Shown: piece after piece, positions 53,201 to 63,237 of the stretch | Layout: each line of letters starts with the position of its first letter | Numbering within the stretch: position 1 is the stretch's first letter | NCBI RefSeq assembly: GCF_003286085.1 | Contig: NW_020825298.1 | Coordinates: 1 to 64,000 of the forward strand | Direction of reading: 5' to 3' | From: Drosophila persimilis | Taxonomy: Eukaryota; Arthropoda; Insecta; Diptera; Drosophilidae | Length of the DNA stretch: 64,000 bases | The notes under the pieces: generated by a model | What the model saw: the letters and a program-made list of their open reading frames with translations, nothing else | What the model was told of the DNA's origin: nothing | Database searches by the model: none | Translations under genes and position numbers: made by a program

Positions 53201-53281
53201 TGGACGGACGACGATTCAGTTGACGACGAGATAGCGGATATCCTAGACGACTACGATAGCTACTACTCTGACTACTTTTGA
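50237..53281 (+). CDS. gag: U11 Gag-like ORF1 protein (1014 aa)
   Basis: Intact. NSATDIM variant, no ETVNG insertion; the C-terminal linker reads KPAAPAPTPAAA and AEKHLAKF, the latter shared with U13. The coiled coil is GLLKEYAVKIENLEKK. The stop TGA is followed by CGAGCCC where other units have TGAGCCC. The PRE_C2HC-like region and three knuckles are unchanged. Confidence 0.93.
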   Translation: MDALAPNLTTNNMDVMDAMDNSARAEAGGECVTQNSATDIMTRPLGGNPSANASLFEPMFDSEGDADLAELETDSPESTLSSLGATVLEFERRFVDRGLYVRKYPPIPPKTDANIQEKPPSNTRTNTQTKIAPSESATGSKNSGAFALTKEHLSAHKHNKNKCYAHMFSRQNISENNNNQTTHTSIRESDACALSAAEPSAHNQNGGSSHQAPKRLPPNMHSHTYDKKRDACSLPPNQNTNTYKNEASLTYANNKTQTNTHTSRSRKCLLPTLTQADEHNIQTRPSTRTQLVKEWLISVPPLLANEMPSPLPITPIAKDKLTTDSFRSPLKRRCAAIETDTDDDDFTCLTLDTPMFKSQFAKRLHHETRQMESDAGQIRTPSNSVVPVPEVQHREPQRIEAESQQMETDNHQPQHQPAISINITPVQQSLRSTKVPTIFLPLVPAIIPLINKLTINPNVGKFTTKSMANSGLRVHCDDILTYNAIQNALAEDSTQLHTHQPRSERGYRVIVRHLHHTTPSSWITEELERLGYTTRFIRGLKHRFNGRPLNIFEVEIQPKADGGHEAILDIKNLANQCVSIVRQAKPRDPAQCHRCQEFGHTKNYCRRPYKCMKCAGDHPTTACRKPRQEDPKCANCSGKHVSCYKGCPAYKKARSQLRANRLIAEQQRQQYQQQRQQPQQPTDQQRPQTQQPSRQSQQQQQQTANTGTRGNGRPSYSRVLRSGNAEQQQQPRAAERQQPTSSRRPSQQQQPHIPAPKQQQSSQKKRPQLQQQQQHSNGRQGAKPAAPAPTPAAAATPNTRRPLYSRGAQANPAEKHLAKFQQNLREEQQQQHKQKQQQRGHNLGRQHQQQHQHRGHHSQPQAKGRQCQRDQRVQPTPKRFQTPRNPQHQQQPAIQCDGKCVGLLKEYAVKIENLEKKLQELTTLIASLTEAKGSGSAAANPPTQTPAAAPEAAPTPTRPAANSQPDAAAVSEDSDMDCEALSDDGDDQWTDDDSVDDEIADILDDYDSYYSDYF

Positions 53282-54948
53282 CGAGCCCAAAAGTCGGTCC
53301 TGAGGCAGCCTGACAATCCACCGCACAGGTCCAGAGCAGCCACTGAAACAAACCAAAAATGACGTCAATTCGCATACCAACAAAATATGGACAAAACTCA
53401 AAATAATCACACGTACCTGCCACGCCTCCGACAGATCTGCCCCTCCAGCAGCTGCCCCGTCATCAACACCACACATCTGATGCCAATTGGACGACATTTT
53501 GGGATTTATTGACGACGCTCCTGACAATCCACCGCACAGGTCCAGAGCAGCCACTGTAAACAAACCAAAATGACGTCAATTCACACATCAACACAAAATG
53601 GTCCAAACTCACTCAAAACATACGTACCTGCCACGCCTCCGATAGATCTGCCTCTCCAGCAGTTGCCACACCAAATTCACCATCCACTTTCTGCCAAATG
53701 GGCGAAATTCGAAGGCCCTTTCGCCGTCGCCAACAACATCCAGTCCTCAGGCTGCCGCTAAAAAGAAGAAAAACATCAATACACAGTTCAACACAAAATG
53801 GTCCAATCACTCACAAAATATACGTACCTGCCACGCCTCCGATAGAGCTGCCTCTCCAGCAGGTGCCACGCCAAATTCGCCATCAAATTCCTGCCAAATG
53901 GGCGAAATTTGAGGGCCCTATCGTCGTCGCCATCAACATTCAGGCTGCCGCTAAAAAGAAGAAAACATCAATTCACGCATCAACACAAAATAGCCAATAC
54001 TTTTACTAATCACACTTACCTGTCAATACACTCACAGATCAGCCTCTCAGTACCTGCCTCGCCACCAACCGCAACATTTTGTTGCAAGTTGGGCCCAATT
54101 TGGACGCCCCTCCGACAACGCTGCCAGCAACCGATGGCCGTGACGTCACGCCATCATCACAAAACAGCAGCGGCAATCCAACGACGAGGCCAGCCAATAC
54201 AGTCGACTCTGGCCAGCGCTCCATCTCCATCTACATCGACAGTGCATCCTGGGTGGCCGGACCAGCAGCCACTCGGATGCAGCCAATCCGCACTCATATG
54301 CGGCCATCTCCACTGCGGCCGTTTCCACTGGCCAACGCACCCCGATTGGCCGGACCAGTGTCAATCCCCAGTTCTCCAGGTAGAAGCAACGTGGGCGGCC
54401 GGACCAGAGTCGCTCATCAAGCTCCATCTCCATTCACGCCAACTCCTGGATCCTGCCTCTGTCAATTCCGATGCCGCAGATGCGTGATCTGCAGCATCAC
54501 ATACACTTGCACATCCAGCGCTGAGGCGGATGCGCCCTGTGCCATCCACACTGCTCCAGACGACGATGATGATCCTCCAGTACCTGAAATAGAAAATAAA
54601 TAGAATTAAATTAGCCTATAAATGTCATTAATGTTGCAATTTGTCCAAATACTCATCTCTTTGTTTGTATAAATGTACGTCAATTATTGCGAATGTCAAA
54701 ATAGGGCTACCAGACTGTAATACTGATAGAATGTAAACATGTCTGTAGATGTTAATGTTAATGTAATGTTAATGTCAATTGCCCGCAAAAATTCAAAAGA
54801 ACATCATTGTTGTAAGTTAAGCTTAAATGTAAATTGCCGAAGTACTGGTAATAAGAAAAGCTGGAAATAAACTCCGCCAGTAGCAAAGCTGGCGGGCGAG
54901 TGTGCGCATCGTAGGCGTGCACGCGCATCTAATTACATCGAAAAAAAA
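53282..54948 (+). other. U11 3' UTR with four antisense exon-intron modules
   Basis: Minus-strand candidate introns: 53951-54019 (69 nt), 53758-53827 (70), 53554-53627 (74) and 53343-53416 (74). Acceptors keep pyrimidine runs such as TTTTCTTCTTTTTAG. CRE palindromes occur near 53360, 53571 and 54143. No sense gene is supported. Confidence 0.7.
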
Positions 54949-55180
54949 GTGACTTGTGTTTTTTGTTGTTTTATGTGGAACTTTAAATGTTTTTAAATAC
55001 ATGTTTCAACCGGGACTAAATTAAATGAAACTAAATAAACAATATGTGCCAAATAATTGCAAATAATGCAATATAATCATCTGTGATCGTGCCTTAATTC
55101 AGTGAAGCCAATAAACCCAACTGGAAGAACTGAAAGAGGAAGGAAAAGCAAGCTACTGAGTACCTGGACCAGGCCACCAA

Positions 55181-58100
55181 ATGGACGCACTTGCTCCAAA
55201 TCTGACGACCAATAATATGGATGTTATGGATGATATGGACAACTCGGCAAGAGCCGAAGCGGGTGGTGAGTGCGTTACTCAAATAAGTTCTGCCGTCATA
55301 TCGACCAGGCCCCTGGGAGGGAACCCCTCCGCAAATGCTTCCCTCTTCGAACCAATGTTCGACTCAGAGGGGGATGCGGATCTGGCTGAGTTGGAGACGG
55401 ACTCGCCAGAGAGTACCCTGAGCTCCTTGGGAGCTACGGTGCTGGAGTTCGAGCGTCGTTTCGTGGACAGGGGTTTATATGTTAGAAAATACCCGCCAAT
55501 CCCACCAAAAACAGACGCCAACATACAAGAAAAACCGCCATCAAATACACGTACAAACACGCAGACAAAAATAGTTCCCAGCGAAAGTGCAACGGGTTCC
55601 AAAAATAGCGGCGCTTTCGCTCTTACCAAAGAGCATTTAAGTGCACATAAACATAACAAGAACAAATGTTATGCCCATATGTTTTCGCGCCAAAACATTA
55701 GCGAAAACAAAAACAAGCAAACAACTCACACAGGCATCAGAGAGAGCGACGCTTGCGCTCTCTCGGCAGCCGAACCCTCGGCGCACAATCAAAACGGAGG
55801 CTCGTCACATCAAGCCCCAAAGCGTTTGCCGCCAAACATGCACTCACACACTTATGACAAAAAGAGAGATGCTTGCTCTCTCCCGCCGAACCAAAACACA
55901 AACACATACAAGAACGAAACTAGCCTGACCTACGCCAATAACAAAACCGAAACTGTAAACGGCACAAAGAAAAACAATGACCAGCAACAGCAACAAAGTT
56001 TGACGACAGCTGAACGCAATAATACTAGCAGAAGCAGAAAATGCTTGCTGCCCACTCTGACTCAGGCGGACGAGCATAATACTCAGACAAGGCCTAGTAC
56101 CAGAACTCAACTGGTAAAGGAATGGCTAATTAGCGTTCCCCCGCTACTGGCCAATGAAATGCCCTCGCCCCTGCCCCTTACCCCTATAGCAAAGGATAAA
56201 TTGACTACAAATTCGTTTCGCTCGCCGCTCAAAAGAAGATGCGCGGCGATCGAAACGGATACAGATGACGATGACTTCACCTGCCTCACTCTGGACACGC
56301 CCATGTTCAAGAGCCAATTCGCGAAAAGGCTGCATCATGAGACCCGGCAGATGGAGTCAGATGCTGGGCAAATACGCACACCGTCAAATAGTGTGGTTCC
56401 GGTTCCGGTGGTCCAACATAGGGAGCCCCAAAGGATAGAGGCTGAAAGCCAACAGATGGAAACGGTCAACCATCAGCCGCAACATCAGCCAGACATTAGC
56501 ATAAATATAACGCCAGTCCAACCGTCATTACGCAGCACCCAGGTCCCAACAATCTTCCTGCCCCTGGTGCCTGCAATTTTACCCCTGATTAACAAATTGA
56601 CAACAAATCCGAACGTGGGGAAATTCACAACGAAATCGATGGCCAACAGTGGACTTAGAGTCCACTGCGACGACATTATAACATACAACGCCATTCAGAA
56701 CGCCCTAGCTGAAGACAGCACCCATCTGCACACACACCAGCCGCGCAGTGAAAGGGGCTATCGTGTAATAGTGCGGCACTTACACCACACCACGCCCAGC
56801 AGCTGGATCTCTGAGGAGCTTGAACGACTCGGATTTACTGCGAGGTTTATCCGAGGATTAAAACACCGTTTTAATGGAAGGCCTCTAAACATTTTTGAGG
56901 TTGAAATTCAGCCCAAGGCGGATGGCGGCCATGAGGCAATACTCGACATTAAAAACCTGGCCAATCAATGCATCTCCATAGTGAGACAGGCCAAGCCACG
57001 CGATCCAGCTCAATGCCATCGGTGCCAGGAGTTTGGGCACACAAAAAACTACTGCAGACGGCCATACAAGTGCATGAAATGCGCAGGAGATCACCCCACA
57101 ACAGCATGCAGGAAACCCAGGCAGGAGGATCCCAAATGCGCCAATTGTAGCGGCAAGCACGTGAGCTGCTACAAGGGTTGTCCCGCCTACAAAAAGGCCC
57201 GCAGCCATCTAAGGGCAAACCGGCTCATCGCTGAGCAGCAAAGGCAGCAGTACCAACAGCAACGCCAGCATCCACAGCAGCCAACTGACCAACTACGCCC
57301 ACAAACTCAGCAGCCGAGTCGCCAATCCCAGCAACAACAACAGCAGACAGCAAACACAGGCACCAGAGGCAATGGCAGGCCCTCCTACAGCAGGGTGTTG
57401 CGGTCTGGGAATGCTGAGCAGCAGCAGCAGCCACGAGCGGCAGAACGGCAACAGCCGAACAGCAGTCGTCGTCCTTCCCAGCAACAACAGCCACATATCC
57501 CCGCCCCCAAACAACAGCAGTCATCTCAAAAGAAGCGGCCACAACTCCAACAACAACAGCAGCACTCAAGCGGCAGACAGGGGGCCAAAGCAGCACCAAC
57601 ACCAGCTGCAGCAGCAGCAGCAACGCCCAACACCCGCAGGCCCTTGTATAGCCGAGGTGCGCAAGCCAATCCGGCCGAAAATCATTTGGCCAAGTTCCAG
57701 AAAAAGCTAAGGGAAGAGCAGCAGCATCAACAAAAACAAAAACAGCAGCAGCGCAGTCACAATTTGGGTCGGCAGCACCAGCAGCAGCACCAGCATCGCG
57801 GCCATCATTCCCAGCCACAGGCCAAGGGGCGCCAATGCCAGCGCGATCAACGGGTGCAGCCAACTCCAAATCGTTTCCAGACGCCAAGAAATCCCCAGCA
57901 TCAGCAGCAGCCAGCCATCCAATGCGATGGCAAGTGTGTGGAAACCTTAAAAGAGTACGCCGTCAAAATAGAAAACTTGGAGAAAAGACTGCAAGAGCTT
58001 ACCATACTAATTGCAAGCCTGACGGAGGCAAAGGGCAGTGGCTCAGCAGCGGCCAATCCTCCAACACAGACTCCAGCAGCAGCACCAGAAGCAGCACCAA

Positions 58101-58282
58101 CACCTACAAGGCCCGCCGCCAATTCACAACCTGACGCCGCAGCCGTATCGGAGGACTCTGATATGGACTGCGAAGCACTCAGCGACGATGGCGACGACCA
58201 GTGGACGGACGACGATTCAGTTGACGACGAGATAGCGGATATCCTAGACGACTACGATAGCTACTACTCTGACTACTTTTGA
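55181..58282 (+). CDS. gag: U12 Gag-like ORF1 protein (1033 aa)
   Basis: Intact. ISSAVIS variant, ETVNGTKK insertion, private change TGIRESD, and the diverged middle (SWISEELERLGFTARF) of U7, joined to an ETLKEYA C-terminus like U13. The Gln-rich linker has private changes (FQKKLREEQQHQQKQ, QQRSHN). It is a clear mosaic of U7-like and U13-like parts; the switch lies after the zinc knuckles, around 57540-57600. Confidence 0.93.
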   Translation: MDALAPNLTTNNMDVMDDMDNSARAEAGGECVTQISSAVISTRPLGGNPSANASLFEPMFDSEGDADLAELETDSPESTLSSLGATVLEFERRFVDRGLYVRKYPPIPPKTDANIQEKPPSNTRTNTQTKIVPSESATGSKNSGAFALTKEHLSAHKHNKNKCYAHMFSRQNISENKNKQTTHTGIRESDACALSAAEPSAHNQNGGSSHQAPKRLPPNMHSHTYDKKRDACSLPPNQNTNTYKNETSLTYANNKTETVNGTKKNNDQQQQQSLTTAERNNTSRSRKCLLPTLTQADEHNTQTRPSTRTQLVKEWLISVPPLLANEMPSPLPLTPIAKDKLTTNSFRSPLKRRCAAIETDTDDDDFTCLTLDTPMFKSQFAKRLHHETRQMESDAGQIRTPSNSVVPVPVVQHREPQRIEAESQQMETVNHQPQHQPDISINITPVQPSLRSTQVPTIFLPLVPAILPLINKLTTNPNVGKFTTKSMANSGLRVHCDDIITYNAIQNALAEDSTHLHTHQPRSERGYRVIVRHLHHTTPSSWISEELERLGFTARFIRGLKHRFNGRPLNIFEVEIQPKADGGHEAILDIKNLANQCISIVRQAKPRDPAQCHRCQEFGHTKNYCRRPYKCMKCAGDHPTTACRKPRQEDPKCANCSGKHVSCYKGCPAYKKARSHLRANRLIAEQQRQQYQQQRQHPQQPTDQLRPQTQQPSRQSQQQQQQTANTGTRGNGRPSYSRVLRSGNAEQQQQPRAAERQQPNSSRRPSQQQQPHIPAPKQQQSSQKKRPQLQQQQQHSSGRQGAKAAPTPAAAAAATPNTRRPLYSRGAQANPAENHLAKFQKKLREEQQHQQKQKQQQRSHNLGRQHQQQHQHRGHHSQPQAKGRQCQRDQRVQPTPNRFQTPRNPQHQQQPAIQCDGKCVETLKEYAVKIENLEKRLQELTILIASLTEAKGSGSAAANPPTQTPAAAPEAAPTPTRPAANSQPDAAAVSEDSDMDCEALSDDGDDQWTDDDSVDDEIADILDDYDSYYSDYF

Positions 58283-59951
58283 TGAGCCCAAAAGTCGGTC
58301 CTGAGGCAGCCTGACAATCCACCGCACAGGTCCAGAGCAGCCACTGAAATAATACAAAATGACGTCAATACACTCATCAACACAATATGGACAAAACTCA
58401 AAATAATCACACGTACCTGCCACGCCTCCGACAGATCTGCCCCTCCAGCAGCTGCCCCGTCATCAACACCACACATCTGATGCCAATTGGACGACATTTA
58501 AGGATTTATTGACGACGCTCCTGACAATCCACCGCACAGGTCCAGAGCAGCCACTGTAAACAAACCAAAACGACGTCAATACACACATCAACACAAAATG
58601 GTCCAAATACACACAAAACATACGTACCTGCCACGCCTCCGATAGAGCTGCCTCTCCAGCAGTTGCCACACCAAATTTACCATCCACTTTGTGCCAAATG
58701 GGCGAAATTCGAAGGCCATTTCGCCGTCGCCAACAACATCCAGTCACAGGCCGCCGCTAAAATGAGAAAAAACATCAATACACACTTCAACACAAAATGG
58801 ACCAAACACACATAAAACATACGTACCTGCCACGCCTCCGATAGAGCTGCCTCTCCAGCAGTTGCCACACCAATTTCGCCATCAAATTCCTGCCAAATGG
58901 GCGAAATTTGAAGGCCCTATCGTCGTCGCCATCAACATCCAGACTGCCGCTAAAAAGAAGAAAAAACATCAATTCACGCATCAACACAAAATAGCCAATA
59001 CTTTTACTAATCACACTTACCTGTCAATACACTCACAGATCAGCCTCTCCAGTACCTGCCTCGCCACCAACTGCAACATTGTGTTGCAAGTTGGGCCCAA
59101 TTTGGACGCCCCTCTGACAACGCTGCCAGCAACCGATGGCCGTGACGTCACGCCATCATCATCACAAAACAGCAGCAGCAGCTGCAGACGACAATGGCCA
59201 GCGCGCCATCTCCATCTCCATCTGCATCGACAATGCATCCTGGGTGGCCGGACCAGCAGCCACTCGGATGCAGCCAATCCGCACTCATATGCGGCCATCT
59301 CCACTGCGGCCATTTCCACTGGCCAACGTACACCGATTGGCCGGACCAGTGCCAATCCCCAGATCTCCAGGTAGAGGCGGCGTGGGCGGCCGGAACAGAG
59401 TCGCTCGCCAAACATCATCACCATCTCCATTCACGCCAACTCCTGGATCCTGCTTCTGCCAATTCTGATGCCGCAGCAACAATCTGCTGCATCACACACT
59501 CGTGCACATCCAGCGCTGAGGCGGATGCGCCCTGTGCCATCCACACCACTCCAGACGACGATGATGATCCTCCAGTACCTGAAATAGAAAATAAATAGAA
59601 TTAAATTAGCCTATAAATGTCATTAATGTTGCAATTTGTCCAAATACTCATCTCTTTGTTTGTATAAATGTACGTCAATAATTGCGAATGTCAAAATAGG
59701 GCTACCAGACTGTAATACTGATAGAATGTAAACATGTCTGTAGATGTTAATGTTAATGTTAATGTAATGTTAATGTCAATTGCCCGCAAAAATTCAAAAG
59801 AACATCATTGTTGTAAGTTAAGCTTAAATGTAAATTGCCGAAGTAATGGTAATAAGAAAAGCTGGAAATAAACTCCGCCAGTAGCAAAGCTGGCGGGCGA
59901 GTGTGCGCATCGTAGGCGTGCACGCGCATCTAATTACATCGAAAAAAAAAA
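58283..59951 (+). other. U12 3' UTR with four antisense exon-intron modules
   Basis: Minus-strand candidate introns: 58950-59020 (71 nt), 58757-58826 (70), 58554-58627 (74) and 58344-58416 (73). One CRE palindrome is changed to CGACGTCA near 58570. The unit-specific part near 59160-59190 has lost about 30 nt of the segment that encodes, in sense, NPTTRP in other copies. Confidence 0.7.
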
Positions 59952-60183
59952 GTGACTTGTGTTTTTTGTTGTTTTATGTGGAACTTTAAATGTTTTTAAA
60001 TACATGTTTCAACCGGGACTAAATTAAATGAAACTAAATAAACAATATGTGCCAAATAATTGCAAATAATGCAATATAATCATCTGTGATCGTGCCTTAA
60101 TTCAGTGAAGCCAATAAACCCAACTGGAAGAACTGAAAGAGGAAGGAAAAGCAAGCTACTGAGTACCTGGACCAGGCCACCAA

Positions 60184-63100
60184 ATGGACGCACTTGCTCC
60201 AAATCTGACGACCAATAATATGGATGTTATGGATGATATGGACAACTCGGCAAGAGCCGAAGCGGGTGGTGAGTGCGTTACTCAAATAAGTTCTGCCGTC
60301 ATATCGACCAGGCCCCTGGGAGGGAACCCCTCCGCAAATGCTTCCCTCTTCGAACCAATGTTCGACTCAGAGGGGGATGCGGATCTGGCTGAGTTGGAGA
60401 CGGACTCGCCAGAGAGTACCCTGAGCTCCTTGGGAGCTACGGTGCTGGAGTTCGAGCGTCGTTTCGTGGACAGGGGTTTATATGTTAGAAAATACCCGCC
60501 AATCCCACCAAAAACAGACGCCAACATACAAGAAAAACCGCCATCAAATACACGTACAAACACGCAGACAAAAATAGTTCCCAGCGAAAGTGCAACGGGT
60601 TCCAAAAATAGCGGCGCTTTCGCTCTTACCAAAGAGCATTTAAGTGCACATAAACAAAACAAGAACAAATGTTATGCCCATATGTTTTCGCGCCAAAACA
60701 TTAGCGAAAACAATAACAATCAAACAACTCACACAAGCATCAGAGAGAGCGACGCTTGCGCTCTCTCGGCAGCCGAACCCTCGGCGCACAATCAAAACGG
60801 AGGCTCGTCACATCAAGCCCCAAAGCGTTTGCCGCCAAACATGCACTCACACACTTATGACAAAAAGAGAGATGCTTGCTCTCTCCCGCCGAACCAAAAC
60901 ACAAACACATACAAGAACGAAGCTAGCCTGACCTACGCCAATAACAAAACACAAACAAACACACATACTAGCAGAAGCAGAAAATGCTTGCTGCCTACTC
61001 TGACTCAGGCGGACGAGCATAACATACAGACAAGGCCTAGTACCAGAACACAACTGGTAAAGGAATGGCTAATTAGCGTTCCCCCGCTACTGGCCAATGA
61101 AATGCCCTCGCCCCTGCCCATTACCCCTATAGCAAAGGATAAATTGACTACAGATTCGTTTCGCTCGCCGCTCAAAAGAAGATGCGCGGCGATCGAAACG
61201 GATACTGATGACGATGACTTCACCTGCCTCACTCTGGACACGCCCATGTTCAAGAGCCAATTCGCAAAAAGGCTGCATCATGAGACTCGGCAGATGGAGT
61301 CAGATGCTGGCCAAATAAGCACACCGCCAAACACTGAGGTTCCGGTCCCACCAAGTGAGGTCCAACATAGGGAGCCTCAAAGGGAGGAGTCTGAACGCAA
61401 CATCAGCCGCAACATCAGCCATCAGACACAACATCAGCCAGACATTAGTATAAATTTAACGCCAGTCCAACCGTCATTACGCAGAACCAAGGTCCCAACA
61501 ATCTTCCTGCCCCTGGTGCCTGCAATTATACCCCTGATTAACAAATTGACAATAAATCCAAATGTGGGGAAATTCACAACGAAATCGATGGCCAACAGTG
61601 GACTTAGAGTCCACTGCGACGACATTTTAACATACAACGCCATTCAGAACGCCCTAGCTGAAGACAGCACCCAATTGCACACACACCAGCCGCGCAGCGA
61701 AAGGGGCTATCGTGTAATAGTGCGTCATTTACATCACACTACTCCCAGCAGCTGGATAACGGAGGAGCTGGAACGGCTCGGATACACTACCCGGTTTATC
61801 CGAGGACTCAAACATCGTTTTAATGGGAGGCCTCTAAATATTTTTGAGGTGGAGATTCAGCCCAAGGCGGATGGCGGCCATGAGGCAATTCTGGACATTA
61901 AAAACCTGGCCAATCAATGCGTCTCCATAGTGAGACAGGCCAAGCCACGCGATCCAGCTCAATGCCATCGGTGCCAGGAGTTTGGGCATACAAAAAACTA
62001 CTGCAGACGGCCATACAAGTGTATGAAATGCGCAGGAGATCACCCCACAACAGCATGCAGGAAACCCAGGCAGGAGGATCCCAAATGCGCCAATTGTAGC
62101 GGCAAGCACGTGAGCTGCTACAAGGGTTGTCCCGCCTACAAAAAGGCCCGCAGCCATCTAAGGGCAAACCGGCTCATCGCTGAGCAGCAAAGGCAGCAGT
62201 ACCAACAGCAACGCCAGCAGCCACAGCAGCCACAGCAGCCAACTGACCAACAACGTCCACAAACTCAGCAGCCGAGTCGCCAATCCCAATCCCAGCAACA
62301 ACAGCAGACAGCAAACACAGGCACCAGAGGTAATGGCAGGCCTTCCTACAGCAGGGTGTTGCGGTCCGGGAATGCTGAGCAGCAGCAGCAGCCACGAGCG
62401 GCAGAACGGCAACAGCCGACGAGCAGTCGTCGTCCTTCCCAACAACAGCAGCCTCATATCCCCGCCCCCAAACAACAGCAGTCATCTCAAAAGAAGCGGC
62501 CACAACACCAACAACAACAGCAGCACTCAAGCGGCAGACAGGGGGCCAAAGCAGCACCAACACCAGCTGCAGCAGCAACGCCCAACACCCGCAGGCCCTT
62601 GTATAGCCGAGGAGCGCAAGCCAATCCGGCCGAAAAACATTTGGCCAAGTTCCAGCAAAATCTAAGGGAAGAGCAGCAGCAGCAACATAAACAAAAACAG
62701 CAGCAGCGCGGACACAATTTGGGTCGGCAGCACCAGCAGCAGCACCAGCATCGCGGCCATCATTCCCAGCCACAGGCCAAGGGGCGCCAATGCCAGCGCG
62801 ATCAACGGGTGCAGCCAACTCCAAATCGTTTCCAGACGCCAAGAAATCCCCAGCATCAGCAGCAGCCAGCCATCCAATGCGATGGCAAGTGTGTGGAAAC
62901 CTTAAAAGAGTACGCCGTCAAAATAGAAAACTTGGAGAAAAGACTGCAAGAGCTTACCATACTAATTGCAAGCCTGACGGAGGCAAAGGGCAGTGGCTCA
63001 GCAGCGGCCAATCCTCCAACACAGACTCCAGCAGCAGCACCAGAAGCAGCACCAACACCTACAAGGCCCGCCGCCAATTCACAACCTGACGCCGCAGCCG

Positions 63101-63237
63101 TATCGGAGGACTCTGATATGGACTGCGAAGCACTCAGCGACGATGGCGACGACCAGTGGACGGACGACGATTCAGTTGACGACGAGATAGCGGATATCCT
63201 AGACGACTACGATAGCTACTACTCTGACTACTTTTGA
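60184..63237 (+). CDS. gag: U13 Gag-like ORF1 protein (1017 aa)
   Basis: Intact. ISSAVIS variant, no insertion, ETLKEYA coiled coil, AEKHLAKF. A short block at residues ~376-426 (61309-61460) differs sharply from all other copies (STPPNTEVPVPPSEV, ERNISRNISHQTQHQ), while both sides match U9/U11. The Gln linker has an extra PQQPQQ. The zinc knuckles are unchanged. The block looks like a patch from another, unseen subtype. Confidence 0.93.
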   Translation: MDALAPNLTTNNMDVMDDMDNSARAEAGGECVTQISSAVISTRPLGGNPSANASLFEPMFDSEGDADLAELETDSPESTLSSLGATVLEFERRFVDRGLYVRKYPPIPPKTDANIQEKPPSNTRTNTQTKIVPSESATGSKNSGAFALTKEHLSAHKQNKNKCYAHMFSRQNISENNNNQTTHTSIRESDACALSAAEPSAHNQNGGSSHQAPKRLPPNMHSHTYDKKRDACSLPPNQNTNTYKNEASLTYANNKTQTNTHTSRSRKCLLPTLTQADEHNIQTRPSTRTQLVKEWLISVPPLLANEMPSPLPITPIAKDKLTTDSFRSPLKRRCAAIETDTDDDDFTCLTLDTPMFKSQFAKRLHHETRQMESDAGQISTPPNTEVPVPPSEVQHREPQREESERNISRNISHQTQHQPDISINLTPVQPSLRRTKVPTIFLPLVPAIIPLINKLTINPNVGKFTTKSMANSGLRVHCDDILTYNAIQNALAEDSTQLHTHQPRSERGYRVIVRHLHHTTPSSWITEELERLGYTTRFIRGLKHRFNGRPLNIFEVEIQPKADGGHEAILDIKNLANQCVSIVRQAKPRDPAQCHRCQEFGHTKNYCRRPYKCMKCAGDHPTTACRKPRQEDPKCANCSGKHVSCYKGCPAYKKARSHLRANRLIAEQQRQQYQQQRQQPQQPQQPTDQQRPQTQQPSRQSQSQQQQQTANTGTRGNGRPSYSRVLRSGNAEQQQQPRAAERQQPTSSRRPSQQQQPHIPAPKQQQSSQKKRPQHQQQQQHSSGRQGAKAAPTPAAAATPNTRRPLYSRGAQANPAEKHLAKFQQNLREEQQQQHKQKQQQRGHNLGRQHQQQHQHRGHHSQPQAKGRQCQRDQRVQPTPNRFQTPRNPQHQQQPAIQCDGKCVETLKEYAVKIENLEKRLQELTILIASLTEAKGSGSAAANPPTQTPAAAPEAAPTPTRPAANSQPDAAAVSEDSDMDCEALSDDGDDQWTDDDSVDDEIADILDDYDSYYSDYF

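Larger units (their letters stand above)
50015..54948 (+). mobile_element. U11: Gag-only HeT-A-like element, intact
   Basis: This 4934-nt unit ends in 8 A (54941-54948). It has the AACCGTGCC 5' UTR, but its distal 3' UTR lacks the TGACCACC segment, as in U2, U12 and U13. It therefore joins a 5' half of one subtype to a 3' end of another. Confidence 0.93.
54949..59951 (+). mobile_element. U12: Gag-only HeT-A-like element, intact
   Basis: This 5003-nt unit ends in 10 A (59942-59951). It has the GATCGTGCC 5' UTR with the TGTTTTTAAATAC variant also seen in U6 and U13. The 3' UTR matches U13 as far as U13 is visible. A third TTAATG copy is added near 59755. Confidence 0.93.
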
